A stretch of DNA of 64,000 nt from Candidatus Alistipes avicola (GTDB taxonomy: Bacteria; Bacteroidota; Bacteroidia; Bacteroidales; Rikenellaceae), in assembly GCA_019118565.1 (NCBI GenBank), contig DWYR01000009.1, positions 1 through 64,000 on the forward strand. The letters run 5' to 3'. The notes beneath the pieces are model-generated. The model was given only the letters and a program-made list of their open reading frames with translations. It made no database searches and had not been told where the DNA came from. This document shows, in pieces, positions 9,994-19,103 of this stretch; the stretch's first letter is position 1; each line of letters starts with the position of its first letter. Position numbers and translations under genes: made by a program.

Positions 9994-11526
9994 ATGGAAC
10001 ATAAGAAAGTATTGTTGATGATCCTCGATGGATGGGGGATCGGAAACGGACAGAAGGGGGATGTGATCGCCCAGATGCAGCCCCCCTATATTACGGAGAT
10101 GACACGCCGTTATCCCCATGCGCAGCTGCGCACCGACGGTGAGAATGTCGGTCTGCCCGATGGACAGATGGGTAACTCGGAGGTCGGACACCTCAACATC
10201 GGTGCCGGGCGTGTCGTTTATCAGGATCTGGTGAAGATCAACCGCGCCTGCCGCGACGAGTCGATCCGTCAGAATCCGGAGATCGTCAAGGCATTCGAAT
10301 ATGCCAAGAAGAACGGGGTGAATGTCCACCTGATGGGCCTTGTCTCGGACGGAGGTGTACACTCATCGCTTGAGCACCTGCTCAAACTGACCGATATTGC
10401 AGCCAGCTACGGCATTGAGCATACCTACGTACATTGTTTCATGGATGGCCGCGACACCGACCCTTACAGCGGCAAGGGCTTTATTGAGCAACTCGAGCGC
10501 CATATGCGTGAAAAATCGACCGGAATCGTCGCATCGATCATCGGCCGCTACTACGCCATGGACCGCGACAAACGTTGGGAGCGTGTGAAGGAGGCCTACG
10601 ACCTGCTGGTCGAGGGTAAGGGCGAGCACTCGTCCGATATGGTGCTGGCCATGCAGAAATCCTACGACGAGGGGGTAACCGACGAGTTCGTGAAGCCGAT
10701 CGTGCGGATCGACGAGAACGGCAATCCGATCGGCATGATCCGTCCGAATGACATGGTGATCTTCTTCAACTACCGTAATGACCGGGCCAAGGAGCTGACC
10801 ATCGCCCTGACGCAGGAGGATATGCCGGAGCAGGGAATGCACACGATGCCGCTCTATTACTGCACGATGACCCCTTACGATGCCAAGTTCGAGGGGCTGC
10901 ACATCCTGTTCGACAAGGAGAACGTGGCCGATACGATCGGCGAGTACGTCTCGAAACAGGGACTTGCACAGTTGCGTATTGCCGAGACGGAGAAGTATGC
11001 CCACGTAACCTTCTTCCTGAACGGAGGCCGTGAGGAGAAGTTCCCCGGTGAGGAGCGAATTCTGGTTCCGTCGCCCAAGGTGGCAACCTACGACCTGCAG
11101 CCGGAGATGAGCGCCTATGAGGTGGCTGACAAGTTGGTTGCGGCGCTCGATACGCAGAAGTTCGATTTCATCTGCCTCAACTTCGCCAATGGCGATATGG
11201 TTGGCCATACCGGTGTTTACGAGGCAATTCAGAAGGCTGTGACGGCTGTTGATAGCTCGGTGGAGAAGGTGGTCGAGGCGGCCAAACGCAACGGCTACGA
11301 GGTGGTGCAGATTGCCGACCACGGCAATGCCGACAATGCGATCAATCCGGACGGTACGCCCAATACGGCCCATTCGCTCAACCCCGTACCCATCGTGGTG
11401 GTGTCGGATCGTGTGAAAGCGGTGCATAACGGAATTCTGGCCGATGTGGCTCCGACGGTACTCGACCTGATGGGGCTCCGTAAGCCGGAGGCGATGACCG
11501 GCCACTCGCTCGTAGAGTTCAAATAG
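9994..11526 (+). CDS. gpmI: 2,3-bisphosphoglycerate-independent phosphoglycerate mutase
   Basis: Interconverts 3- and 2-phosphoglycerate in glycolysis using Mn ions. All signature motifs are present: LDGWG at the N-terminus, MGNSEVGH with the phosphorylated Ser, [19 protein letters not shown] and TAHSLNPVP, which supply the metal ligands. The 510 residues are typical for the family. The ATG lies 7 bp after alaS, so the genes are probably cotranscribed. A strong hairpin terminator follows. Confidence 0.97.
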   Translation: MEHKKVLLMILDGWGIGNGQKGDVIAQMQPPYITEMTRRYPHAQLRTDGENVGLPDGQMGNSEVGHLNIGAGRVVYQDLVKINRACRDESIRQNPEIVKAFEYAKKNGVNVHLMGLVSDGGVHSSLEHLLKLTDIAASYGIEHTYVHCFMDGRDTDPYSGKGFIEQLERHMREKSTGIVASIIGRYYAMDRDKRWERVKEAYDLLVEGKGEHSSDMVLAMQKSYDEGVTDEFVKPIVRIDENGNPIGMIRPNDMVIFFNYRNDRAKELTIALTQEDMPEQGMHTMPLYYCTMTPYDAKFEGLHILFDKENVADTIGEYVSKQGLAQLRIAETEKYAHVTFFLNGGREEKFPGEERILVPSPKVATYDLQPEMSAYEVADKLVAALDTQKFDFICLNFANGDMVGHTGVYEAIQKAVTAVDSSVEKVVEAAKRNGYEVVQIADHGNADNAINPDGTPNTAHSLNPVPIVVVSDRVKAVHNGILADVAPTVLDLMGLRKPEAMTGHSLVEFK

Positions 11527-11575
11527 CGAACGTTTAACCCTGTCAAGGGGCGGATTATTCCGCATTTCGCATAAA

Positions 11576-11618
11576 AGGAGACCCGGAGAATCTTTGGATT
11601 CCCCGGGCCTCCTTTTTT
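11576..11618 (+). terminator. Rho-independent terminator after gpmI
   Basis: GC-rich inverted repeat (AGGAGaCCCGG paired with CCGGGcCTCCT) followed by a T6 run, about 50 bp after the gpmI stop. Confidence 0.85.
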
Positions 11619-11680
11619 CTTGCGCTTGCTGGAAAAGTCGCAAGAACCATTGATAACACTGCTGTGATGAATTCTACCTA

Positions 11681-13171
11681 CTACCAGATGTCCACCGTGC
11701 CGGTCCAGCTGCCGGAGAAGTGTTTGGGTTCCTGTTGCCCGTCGAGGAAGTCGAAGTTGAACGTATAGGTACCGTCCGAGTTCTTGATGATCTCAACCTG
11801 TCCGTCGGTTGCACCTCCGGCCCACTTCACAAGACCGTCCTGGTAATATTGGAAGTATGTTCCGGTTCCGAACGAGCTGATTTCAGTTTGCGTGTAGCTT
11901 CCTACTATTGCGGTTCCCACTTCTTTGGTGTCGCTGATTTCATAGATGCCCGGAACTGGCTCTTCGCTGTCTTCCAGAGAGTTTACGATCTGGATGGTCA
12001 GCTGATCCGACCAGAAGCTCCAGTTGGAGTCGAACTGCTTGAACTGGAATTGCCAGGTCATGGCTCCCTCGACAGTCCATTTGTCGCTGAAGGCTTGTAC
12101 TTGAAGGGTCTTCGAGGTGAACTCCATAACGTGATCTTCCGGCAAATCCCATTCGTGCTTTTCGATTACTTTCGGTGCATCCTCTACTACCAGCGGACCC
12201 GTGTAGCTGCCGGTCAGCGTTTTGCCGTTGCTGGTTATCAGTTCGTAGGTGATCGTATATTCGTCTTCGTTCTTCTGAATATCCACCGTGCCGGATTCTG
12301 CCAAGCCTACCTGGATTGCAGAACTGTCGTTGGCATCGTAATAGTATTTGAGGTTCGAACCTGCCGGGAACGGAGCGTTCAGGAAGTTAACGCACTCACC
12401 CTGAGTGAAGGAGTTGTTCGTAGCATCGCCGCTGACAATCGAGAAGGAGCCGGGAAGAAGCTCTCCATCGTCGTTGAATTCGCCTCGGCCGACAAGAATC
12501 AGTACGCTTGAAGGAGCTACAAGCCATCCGGCATCATCAAGATTTTCGTAGAGGGTGATATTGATGTTCGTGTTTTTGTAGTCAGGGTCATCATCGAGAT
12601 ACCATGACAAAGCAGTGGTCATCTGGGTGTTCATATCCTCGGCCACCCATTCGATGCTCTTGTCGGTGAGCAGGAGATCGCCTTCGTAAATGGTGTGGAA
12701 CGAATTTCCGTCCGTGGTGGTGAGCGTTATTTCGATTGTGTATTTTCCCTCGGAGGTCGATACCTCCATAGTTCCCTCTTTGATATACTTCATGGCCCCC
12801 TTATGGTTTATGTAGCTGAGATCCCCGGTAGGAATCGTGTACTCCGTATATTTGCCGGTCTCGGAGGTCGTCTCGTAGGAGCCTGCTGCAGGAAAATCCT
12901 CGAGCGGGGCATTTACGCGAAGAATGTAATAGGTACCGGTGGGGTCCAGATTGCCCTGATCTGTCAGCGGCTTGTCTCCGATCCGCAGATAATGGGTATA
13001 GACTACTTCATTGGGGAAAAAGGCATCTCCGAAGTATATACCCTCACAATCGGTAGAAACCGTATCCACGTCGTACGTTACGGGAGGGACATTGTCGCTG
13101 TCATCGTTGTTGCAGGATTGCATGGCGATCGTCGCGAACATCGCGATGGTAAGGAATAAGTACTTTTTCAT
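11681..13171 (-). CDS. Lipoprotein with three copies of a beta-rich module
   Basis: A 496-residue predicted lipoprotein with signal peptide MKKYLFLTIAMFATIAMQSC, the lipobox Cys being residue 20. I do not recognise a named domain. I see a repeated unit of about 150 residues, each copy ending in a similar strand pair: YTIEITLTTTDGNSFHTIYEG, YTITYELITSNGKTLTGSYTG and YTFNFDFLDG...FSGSWTG. The same unit occurs twice in the BACON lipoprotein at 22994. It is probably anchored in the outer membrane; surface exposure is an inference. It is divergent from the Crp/Fnr regulator and preceded by a -7 box TAATTTTG (13211-13204). The convergent gpmI terminator lies just downstream. Confidence 0.8.
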   Translation of the reverse strand: MKKYLFLTIAMFATIAMQSCNNDDSDNVPPVTYDVDTVSTDCEGIYFGDAFFPNEVVYTHYLRIGDKPLTDQGNLDPTGTYYILRVNAPLEDFPAAGSYETTSETGKYTEYTIPTGDLSYINHKGAMKYIKEGTMEVSTSEGKYTIEITLTTTDGNSFHTIYEGDLLLTDKSIEWVAEDMNTQMTTALSWYLDDDPDYKNTNINITLYENLDDAGWLVAPSSVLILVGRGEFNDDGELLPGSFSIVSGDATNNSFTQGECVNFLNAPFPAGSNLKYYYDANDSSAIQVGLAESGTVDIQKNEDEYTITYELITSNGKTLTGSYTGPLVVEDAPKVIEKHEWDLPEDHVMEFTSKTLQVQAFSDKWTVEGAMTWQFQFKQFDSNWSFWSDQLTIQIVNSLEDSEEPVPGIYEISDTKEVGTAIVGSYTQTEISSFGTGTYFQYYQDGLVKWAGGATDGQVEIIKNSDGTYTFNFDFLDGQQEPKHFSGSWTGTVDIW

Positions 13172-13203
13172 AATATGAGAGGTTTAGGTTTGTTTTCGTA
13201 TAT

Positions 13204-13211
13204 CAAAATTA
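13204..13211 (-). promoter_or_regulatory. -7 box of the 11681-13171 lipoprotein
   Basis: TAATTTTG on the minus strand, 33 bp before the ATG, matches the Bacteroidetes TAnnTTTG consensus exactly. No clean -33 TTTG is seen at the usual spacing, which would fit activator dependence. Confidence 0.55.
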
Positions 13212-13228
13212 AAGCGATCTTTCGGCAA

Positions 13229-13252
13229 AAACTTTGACATAGGTCAATGTTT
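13229..13252. promoter_or_regulatory. Crp/Fnr-type operator dyad
   Basis: The core TTGAC-N4-GTCAA (13234-13247) is a perfect inverted repeat with the spacing of Fnr-family boxes, and AAAC/GTTT extends it outward. It lies between the lipoprotein and the Crp/Fnr gene. Its right edge overlaps the regulator's putative -33 TTTG (13250-13253), and its left edge is about 18 bp from the lipoprotein's -7 box. This is the expected arrangement for autoregulation plus control of the divergent gene. Confidence 0.6.
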
Positions 13253-13283
13253 GTCGAAATTTTCTGTTTTTTTGGTAATTTTG
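13250..13283 (+). promoter_or_regulatory. Promoter of the Crp/Fnr regulator
   Basis: TTTG at 13250-13253, a 22 bp spacer, then TAATTTTG at 13276-13283. The ATG follows 23 bp later. Confidence 0.6.
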
Positions 13284-13305
13284 TCAGAAGAAAAAGAGAT
13301 ACTAT

Positions 13306-13869
13306 ATGGATGAATTGATAGAGACGATCATGCAGGAGGGGGATTTCCATCCGTCGGAAGAGGTTGTGAGAAAACTGCTCAGTTTGGGAACGGAGACCTA
13401 TTTCCCAGCCAAAAAGCCGGTGATCGAATGTGGTCGGATCAATACGAATATTTATGTCGTAAAGAGTGGCATTCTGCGGGTGGTTTATTATCAGGAGGAG
13501 ACCTACGGTTTTGCCTCTCCGGGTACGATTTTCCTTTCGCCTCACTCCTATTACGTAAATCAACCGGCTGTCATGCAGTTCGAGGCCTGTAAAAAGGGCT
13601 GTACCTGTATCGAGATCCCGAAAGCCCGGTTCAAGGAGTTGCTGGCCGAGTCGCATGAGTGTGCCTGCTGGATGTTCGATCTGGCAATGGGGCAGTTCTA
13701 CACCTCTGAAAAGAAACTGAAGTACATCAAGGGGGATGCCCGTGAGCGTATTATCGCCGTCCTGAAATACCGTCCCGAAATTCTGGAGTATGTGTCGGCT
13801 CGGACCCTCGCTTCGTATATCGGTGTGACGGAGGCCTATTTCTGCCGTATCAAGAAGGAGATTTTATAG
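13306..13869 (+). CDS. Crp/Fnr family transcriptional regulator
   Basis: 187 residues. An N-terminal cyclic-nucleotide-binding-like beta roll (about 25-120, with NTNIYVVKSGILRVVYYQEET) is followed by a dimerisation helix and a C-terminal HTH whose recognition segment is SARTLASYIGVTEAYFCRIKKEIL. The DNA-binding end is short but typical of Bacteroidetes members. Several Cys (CKKGCTC, CACW) are present but are not arranged as the Fnr Fe-S motif. The ligand is unknown. It is divergent from the repeat lipoprotein over a Crp/Fnr-type dyad and is followed by a bidirectional terminator. Confidence 0.85.
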   Translation: MDELIETIMQEGDFHPSEEVVRKLLSLGTETYFPAKKPVIECGRINTNIYVVKSGILRVVYYQEETYGFASPGTIFLSPHSYYVNQPAVMQFEACKKGCTCIEIPKARFKELLAESHECACWMFDLAMGQFYTSEKKLKYIKGDARERIIAVLKYRPEILEYVSARTLASYIGVTEAYFCRIKKEIL

Positions 13870-13894
13870 TGTGCGCCTTATTTAAGTAAGAATA

Positions 13895-13932
13895 ACCCCC
13901 GATCGGAATGTTTCGATCGGGGGTTGCTTTTT
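13895..13932. terminator. Bidirectional terminator between convergent genes
   Basis: Perfect 11 bp stem ACCCCCGATCG / CGATCGGGGGT with an 8-nt loop and T5 shortly after it on the plus strand. It sits between the convergent Crp/Fnr and hydroxyacid dehydrogenase genes. Confidence 0.85.
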
Positions 13933-13937
13933 ATGAT

Positions 13938-14888
13938 CTATTTCTCCTGTGCCGTCAGGAAGTTCTGAATGTTCCGTTCGATGCAGCCGACCAGCAGGTC
14001 GAGCGCCTCGACCGGTGTCCAAGCCGTGTGGGGCGAGAGCAGCAGACGGTCGGGATCGGCAACCTTCAGCAGCGGGTTGTCGGCCGTCATGGGTTCCTGT
14101 GCAAATACATCCAGACCGGCTCCGGCGAGACGGTTCTCGTTGAGGGCATTGGCCAGGGCCTGTTCGTCCACAATACCGCCGCGGGCTACGTTGATAAGGA
14201 TGGCCGAGGGTTTCATCAGGCGAAGTTCCCGGTCGCCGATCAATCCGCGCGTGCGGTCGTTGAGCGGGGCGTGGATCGAAATGATATCAGCCCAGCCGAG
14301 CAGCTCGTCAAGCGGCATGGACGTATAGGGCTCTTCGCGAGTTACACCCGAGGTAGAGGTGTAGCGTACCTGGCACCCGAGTGCCGTGGCGACACTCGCT
14401 ACGCTGTGGCCGATGGCTCCCAAACCGATGATACCCCAGTGTTTGCCGTAGAGCTGGTGGATCGGCCGTCCGAAGTGGAACGGCGAGTCGGAGGTGGCGT
14501 AGGCACCGCTCTTGACATAGCGGTCGAAGTAGAGGCTCTGACGGTAGAGGGTGATCGCAGCGCCGATCGTCGTGTCCGTTACGGCATGGGTCGAGTAGCC
14601 GACGGCGTTCTTGACCTCGACACCCTGTGCTGCGGCTGCCTCCAGATCGACGTTGTTCATACCCGTGGCCGCGATGCAGATCAACTTGAGGCGGGGAAGT
14701 GCCTTGATCGTCTCGGCACGCATGGGAATCTTGTTGATAATCAGAATGTCCGCTTCGAGGCTGCGCTCCACGATCTGCTCCGGAGCGGTCTTTTCGTAGG
14801 CGGTATAGTTGCCGAGCCGTTTGATCGGCTCCAGGTCGACGCAGCCCAGGCTGTGCTGGTCCAGGAAGACGATGTTCATCTTTTGCAT
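13938..14888 (-). CDS. D-2-hydroxyacid dehydrogenase
   Basis: 316 residues. An NAD(P)-dependent oxidoreductase of the D-isomer 2-hydroxyacid dehydrogenase family, converting 2-oxo acids and 2-hydroxy acids. It has the Rossmann motif GLGAIGHSVA (about 147-156) and the catalytic set Arg in NVARGGIVDE, Glu in FAQEPM and His in LSPHTAW. The closest habit is glycerate (hydroxypyruvate) dehydrogenase, but substrate cannot be assigned. It is the last gene of the TatD-TcdA operon, 24 bp after tcdA. Confidence 0.88.
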   Translation of the reverse strand: MQKMNIVFLDQHSLGCVDLEPIKRLGNYTAYEKTAPEQIVERSLEADILIINKIPMRAETIKALPRLKLICIAATGMNNVDLEAAAAQGVEVKNAVGYSTHAVTDTTIGAAITLYRQSLYFDRYVKSGAYATSDSPFHFGRPIHQLYGKHWGIIGLGAIGHSVASVATALGCQVRYTSTSGVTREEPYTSMPLDELLGWADIISIHAPLNDRTRGLIGDRELRLMKPSAILINVARGGIVDEQALANALNENRLAGAGLDVFAQEPMTADNPLLKVADPDRLLLSPHTAWTPVEALDLLVGCIERNIQNFLTAQEK

Positions 14889-14912
14889 GACTTTTATTTT
14901 TTAGGTTGTTCG

Positions 14913-15656
14913 TTATTCTCTCTTTGTGTCAGGAGACAGCTCCCCGAGCAGGCCGCGGATTACCACCGAGGCGCATCCGATGCCGAACAGGGCCGGCATA
15001 TAGGAGATTGTCCCCACGTTCGATTTCTTGTTCTGCTCCTCGCAGAGAATCATCGCCCCCTCACGGATCGGTTCGGCCGAGAAAACGGCCCGGAATCCCG
15101 ACCGAATCCCCGCCTTGTGCAGCCGTTTGCGCAACATGTGGGCCAGCGGGCAGTGGTGGGTTTGCGATATATCCTCGATCTCGAGTCGGGTAGGGTCGGT
15201 CTTCGCACCGGCTCCCATCGAACTGACCAGCGGAAATCCCCGGTCGAGCGCCCCCTGGATCAGGGCCAGTTTCGGCGACAGGGTGTCGATGGCATCGACT
15301 ACGTAGTCGAACCGGGCGCTGTCGAGCAGGCGGTCGGTCTCCTCGTCCTTGATGTAGCGCTCGACCACGTGCAGGCGGACATCGGGTGAAATATCGCGCA
15401 GACGTTCGGCCAGCACCTCGGCTTTCGGCCGTCCGACGGTCGAGTGCAGGGCAATCAGCTGACGGTTGATGTTGGTCGTATTGACCGTGTCCGCATCGGC
15501 AAGGGTCAGTTCGCCGACCCCGGCGCGGGTGATCATCTCCGCAGCATAGGCTCCCACGCCGCCCAGTCCTACGACCAGGACGTGCGCCGAGCGCAGTTTT
15601 GCCAGTTTTTCGCTGCCGAGCAGCAGCTCCGTTCTTTCGAGCCAGTCGTTTGTCAT
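14913..15656 (-). CDS. tcdA: tRNA threonylcarbamoyladenosine dehydratase
   Basis: 247 residues of the E1-like/ThiF superfamily. TcdA uses ATP to cyclise t6A at tRNA position 37 to ct6A. Visible are the nucleotide motif VVGLGGVGAYAAEMI, DADTVNTTNINRQ and YVVDAIDTLSPKLAL, all typical of TcdA. The track's long ORF (14913-16280) is this gene plus upstream read-through. I place the start at 15656, where ATG overlaps the TGA of the TatD gene by four bases (ATGA), implying translational coupling. Confidence 0.9.
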   Translation of the reverse strand: MTNDWLERTELLLGSEKLAKLRSAHVLVVGLGGVGAYAAEMITRAGVGELTLADADTVNTTNINRQLIALHSTVGRPKAEVLAERLRDISPDVRLHVVERYIKDEETDRLLDSARFDYVVDAIDTLSPKLALIQGALDRGFPLVSSMGAGAKTDPTRLEIEDISQTHHCPLAHMLRKRLHKAGIRSGFRAVFSAEPIREGAMILCEEQNKKSNVGTISYMPALFGIGCASVVIRGLLGELSPDTKRE

Positions 15657-16240
15657 CGTTTGAAAATAGCTTCGTAGTTGTGATATATCTGGTCGCGTAG
15701 CCTCTCCACCGTTACACCCCGGATTTCGGCGATCTGACGGTAGATCTGTTCGATTGTCAGCGGACTTTCGTCCGTTTCGGCCAGCAGTCGTTCCTCGGGG
15801 ATTGCCCGCAGGGCCTCGACGGTTCGGGGTGACGAGAAGGTCCGCTCGCCAAAAGAGAGGTAGTAACCCTTCTCTATGGCACGGGCAGCCTGCTGCGGCG
15901 AACCGATGAACCCGTGGAAAATAACGGCCGGGAGCCGGTGGTGTGCGAGTTCCTCCATGACCGGTTCGAAAGCCTTGACACAGTGCAGTATGACCGGCTT
16001 CGAAAACTCTTCGGCCAGCGTCAGCTGCTCGCGGAAGAGCCGCCGTTGTGCCTCGCGGTCGGTCGTGCAGGCGTAGTCCAGCCCGATCTCTCCGACCATA
16101 TCCGCTCCGGCGATCGACGGACGGATTGCATCGAGTGGCTGCGAGGCGGCATCCCACGGGTGGATGCCCGAAAACGTAGGCTCGATGGCAGTACCGGTCG
16201 GACGGTGGGTATGGATATTGACCAGGGGGGTATTCATCAT
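15653..16240 (-). CDS. TatD family metal-dependent hydrolase
   Basis: About 195 residues. It has the TatD amidohydrolase motifs: NIHTHRP near the N-terminus, VGEIGLDY, ILHCVKA, FHGF and ETDESPLT near the C-terminus, which together make the metal site. It is shorter than E. coli TatD (about 260), as common for Bacteroidales relatives. These proteins act as 3'-5' DNases or D-amino-acyl hydrolases. The -7 box TACTTTTG (16265-16258) puts the transcription start near 16251, so the track's ATG at 16249 is too close and I prefer the ATG pair at 16240/16237. Confidence 0.82.
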   Translation of the reverse strand: MMNTPLVNIHTHRPTGTAIEPTFSGIHPWDAASQPLDAIRPSIAGADMVGEIGLDYACTTDREAQRRLFREQLTLAEEFSKPVILHCVKAFEPVMEELAHHRLPAVIFHGFIGSPQQAARAIEKGYYLSFGERTFSSPRTVEALRAIPEERLLAETDESPLTIEQIYRQIAEIRGVTVERLRDQIYHNYEAIFKR

Positions 16241-16257
16241 CTGCGGCATTGAATATA

Positions 16258-16265
16258 CAAAAGTA
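16258..16265 (-). promoter_or_regulatory. -7 box of the TatD-TcdA operon
   Basis: TACTTTTG on the minus strand, an exact TAnnTTTG match, 18 bp before the preferred ATG. Confidence 0.55.
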
Positions 16266-16631
16266 TAAAATCCCCGTCAAAATCGAACATCCGGTCGGAT
16301 ATTCGCCGCCTCAGGTCGCTTGAAAGGGTGGCGGGCTGTGTGAAAACAGGACCAGAAGAGGGGCCCGGAGATAATGGGTGAAAATGGCCCTGCACGTGAA
16401 AAAAGAGGCTCCCGGACGTTAAAAATCATCGGTTGGGATGCGTTTCGTGTTGAAAAATATCGTATATTCGCACGCGCTTTATATTATATAAGTCGAGGGA
16501 ACAGAGGTTCGATCTTCCTTTTTTGAGAAAGGGTCGTTCGTTTTCGACGGTTGGTCGACCTTTTCCCCCCCAAAGGAGGATATACATACGAAATACACAA
16601 AACATACAATCATCAACATTAATTAATAACC
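16266..16631 (+). other. Intergenic region and nqr leader
   Basis: No convincing gene. A near-consensus -7 box TATATTCG (16463-16470) could start the nqr transcript, giving a leader of about 155 nt with one small self-complementary stretch (GGTCGACC, about 16553-16560). The rest has no clear signal. Confidence 0.4.
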
Positions 16632-17987
16632 ATGTCGAAAATCATTACATTACGCAAAGGTCTCGACATCAACCTTCAGGGAAAGGCTGCGCAGAAATTG
16701 GTCCAGGCACCGATGGCTGCCGAGTATGCCGTTTCGCCTCTCGACTTCGAGGGCGTAACCCCCAAGTTGCTGGTTAAAGCCGGTGATCAGGTCAAGGCGG
16801 GAACGCCGCTCTTCTTCGACAAGAAGAACGAGCGGGTGGTTTTCACCTCGCCTGTGAGCGGTGTTGTTTCGGCGATCAACCGCGGTGAGAAGCGTCGTAT
16901 TCTCAACGTGACGATCCAGCCGGACGCAAACCAGACTTACGAGGAGTTCGGTAAACTGAACGTGCAGTCGGCTTCCCGCGAGGAGATCATCGATCTTTTG
17001 CTCAAGGCGGGTCTCTGGCCCATGATTATTCAACGTCCCTACGGCATTATCGCCGATCCGACCAAGATGCCGAAGGCGATCTTCATCTCGACGTTCGATT
17101 CCGCACCGCTGGCTCCGGACTACAACTTCGTGCTGGAGAACCAGAAGGAGAATCTGCAGCGGGGTGTGGAGGTGATGCGTCGCCTGACCTCCGGAAAGGT
17201 TCACCTGGGCGTTCGCGCAACGGCCGAGGGCTTCATGGCCTCTCTGAAGGATGCCGAAATCGACCGCTTCGCCGGCAAGCACCCTGTGGGTAACGTCGGC
17301 GTACAGATCCACCACGTCGATCCGATCAACAAGGACGAGATCGTCTGGACGGTAAACATCCAGGATCTGGCCATCATCGGCCGCTTCTTCCAGGAGGGTC
17401 GTGTGGATATGTCGAAGATCGTAGCCGTAGCCGGTGCCGAGGTCAAGGAGCCGCACTACTGCCAGATCATCGGTGGCGCTTCGGTCGCTTCGATTCTTGG
17501 CAATAACATCAAGCCCCAGGCTGAAGGCAATTCGGTCCGCATCATTTCGGGCAACGTATTGACCGGCCGCAAGACCTCCTCGGACGGATTCATCGGTTTC
17601 TATGTCAATATGCTGACGGTGATCCCCGAGGGTAACCACTATGAGCTGCTGGGTTGGGCAATGCCCCGTTTCAGCAAGTTCTCGGTTTCGAGAGCTTACT
17701 TCTCGTGGCTCTGCCCGAAGAAGAGCTACAACCTGGATACCAACCTCAACGGCGGTGAGCGTCCGTTCGTGGTAACCGGCCTGTACGACAAGTACCTGCC
17801 GATGGATATCTATCCGATGTACCTTCTGAAGGCCATCCTGGCCAAGGATATCGACAAGATGGAAAATCTGGGTATCTACGAGGTGATCGAGGAGGACTTC
17901 GCACTGTGCGAGTTCGTCGATCCTTCGAAGGTCGAGATGCAGCAGATCATTCGCGATGGTATTAACTATATGATTAAGGAGGCATAA
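16632..17987 (+). CDS. nqrA: Na+-translocating NADH:quinone reductase subunit A
   Basis: 451 residues. The peripheral cytoplasmic subunit of Na+-NQR, which couples NADH oxidation and quinone reduction to sodium export. It shows the family N-terminus KGLDINLQGKA and the conserved stretches VKAGTPLFFDKKN (lipoyl-like fold) and QIIGGASVASILG. It is the first gene of a complete nqrABCDEF operon, with nqrB beginning 2 bp after its stop. Confidence 0.97.
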   Translation: MSKIITLRKGLDINLQGKAAQKLVQAPMAAEYAVSPLDFEGVTPKLLVKAGDQVKAGTPLFFDKKNERVVFTSPVSGVVSAINRGEKRRILNVTIQPDANQTYEEFGKLNVQSASREEIIDLLLKAGLWPMIIQRPYGIIADPTKMPKAIFISTFDSAPLAPDYNFVLENQKENLQRGVEVMRRLTSGKVHLGVRATAEGFMASLKDAEIDRFAGKHPVGNVGVQIHHVDPINKDEIVWTVNIQDLAIIGRFFQEGRVDMSKIVAVAGAEVKEPHYCQIIGGASVASILGNNIKPQAEGNSVRIISGNVLTGRKTSSDGFIGFYVNMLTVIPEGNHYELLGWAMPRFSKFSVSRAYFSWLCPKKSYNLDTNLNGGERPFVVTGLYDKYLPMDIYPMYLLKAILAKDIDKMENLGIYEVIEEDFALCEFVDPSKVEMQQIIRDGINYMIKEA

Positions 17988-17989
17988 CG

Positions 17990-19096
17990 ATGGGCGGATT
18001 AAGAAAGATTGTAGACAAGATGAAACCGACCTTCTCGAAGGGCGGTAAACTTTCGTTCCTCGAATCGACATTCGATGCGTTCGAAACGTTCCTGTTCGTG
18101 CCGAACACGACGACCAGCAAAGGTGCGCATATTCGCGACTGCAACGATATGAAACGTACGATGATCGTGGTGGTAGCGGCTCTCCTGCCGGCCCTCTTCT
18201 TCGGTATGTACAACACCGGATACCAGGTCGGACTGACCGGATGGGCAGCTTTCTGGCTGGGATTCTGTGAAGTATTCCCGATGATCGTCGTATCGTATGT
18301 AGTCGGTCTGGGTATCGAGTTCATCGCTGCGCAGATTCGCGGACACGAGGTCAACGAGGGATTCCTCGTAACGGGTCTGTTGATCCCGATGGTTATGCCG
18401 GTCGGCACACCGCTGTGGATGATTGCGCTCGGTACCGCTTTCGCCGTAATCTTCGGCAAGGAGGTATTCGGCGGTACGGGTATGAACATCTTCAACCCGG
18501 CCCTGTTGGCCCGTGCATTCGTATTCTTCGCCTATACGCCCTACATCTCCGGTGAGACCGTATGGTATGCCAGCGATGCCGTTTCGGGTGCTACGGCCCT
18601 CGAGCAGTTGGCTACGAACGGCGCGATGAGCTACTCGTCGCTTGATGCCTTCCTCGGTTTCATCCCCGGTTGCGTGGGTGAGACTTCGACGCTGGCCATC
18701 CTGGTCGGCGCCCTCATTCTGCTCGTTACCGGTGTCGCTTCCTGGCGTACGATGATCTCGGTATTCGTCGGCGGTCTGGCGATGGGTTATCTCTTCCAGG
18801 CTCTCGGCGTAACGGGTTATCCCGCTTGGCAGCACCTGATCGTCGGCGGTTTCGCATTCGGTGCCGTCTTCATGGCTACCGACCCCGTTACCTCGGCTCA
18901 GACCAACAAGGGTAAGTACATCGTCGGATTCCTTACCGGTGCACTGGCCGTGATGATCCGCGTAGTCAATCCGGCATACCCCGAAGGTATGATGCTCGCG
19001 ATCCTCTTCATGAACGCCCTGGCTCCGCTGGTGGACTACTTCGTGGTAGAGGCCAATATCTCGCGCCGCAAGAAACGTGTTAAATTAGCAAAATAG
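17990..19096 (+). CDS. nqrB: Na+-translocating NADH:quinone reductase subunit B
   Basis: 368 residues, a multi-span membrane protein. The covalent FMN attachment motif SGAT is present near residue 199-202 (AVSGATALEQL), with the flavin on the Thr. Several TM helices are obvious (MIVVVAALLPALFFGMY and others). It is shorter than Vibrio NqrB (about 415) but within the Bacteroidetes range. NqrB contains the sodium channel and riboflavin site of the pump. Confidence 0.96.
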   Translation: MGGLRKIVDKMKPTFSKGGKLSFLESTFDAFETFLFVPNTTTSKGAHIRDCNDMKRTMIVVVAALLPALFFGMYNTGYQVGLTGWAAFWLGFCEVFPMIVVSYVVGLGIEFIAAQIRGHEVNEGFLVTGLLIPMVMPVGTPLWMIALGTAFAVIFGKEVFGGTGMNIFNPALLARAFVFFAYTPYISGETVWYASDAVSGATALEQLATNGAMSYSSLDAFLGFIPGCVGETSTLAILVGALILLVTGVASWRTMISVFVGGLAMGYLFQALGVTGYPAWQHLIVGGFAFGAVFMATDPVTSAQTNKGKYIVGFLTGALAVMIRVVNPAYPEGMMLAILFMNALAPLVDYFVVEANISRRKKRVKLAK

Positions 19097-19103
19097 GGAA
19101 AAT

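Noticed and set aside
13908-15389. 493-aa plus-strand ORF
   Set aside because: Antisense shadow of the hydroxyacid dehydrogenase and tcdA genes.
15657-16280. N-terminal extension of ORF 14913-16280
   Set aside because: It overlaps the TatD gene in another frame; only residues from the ATG at 15656 match TcdA.
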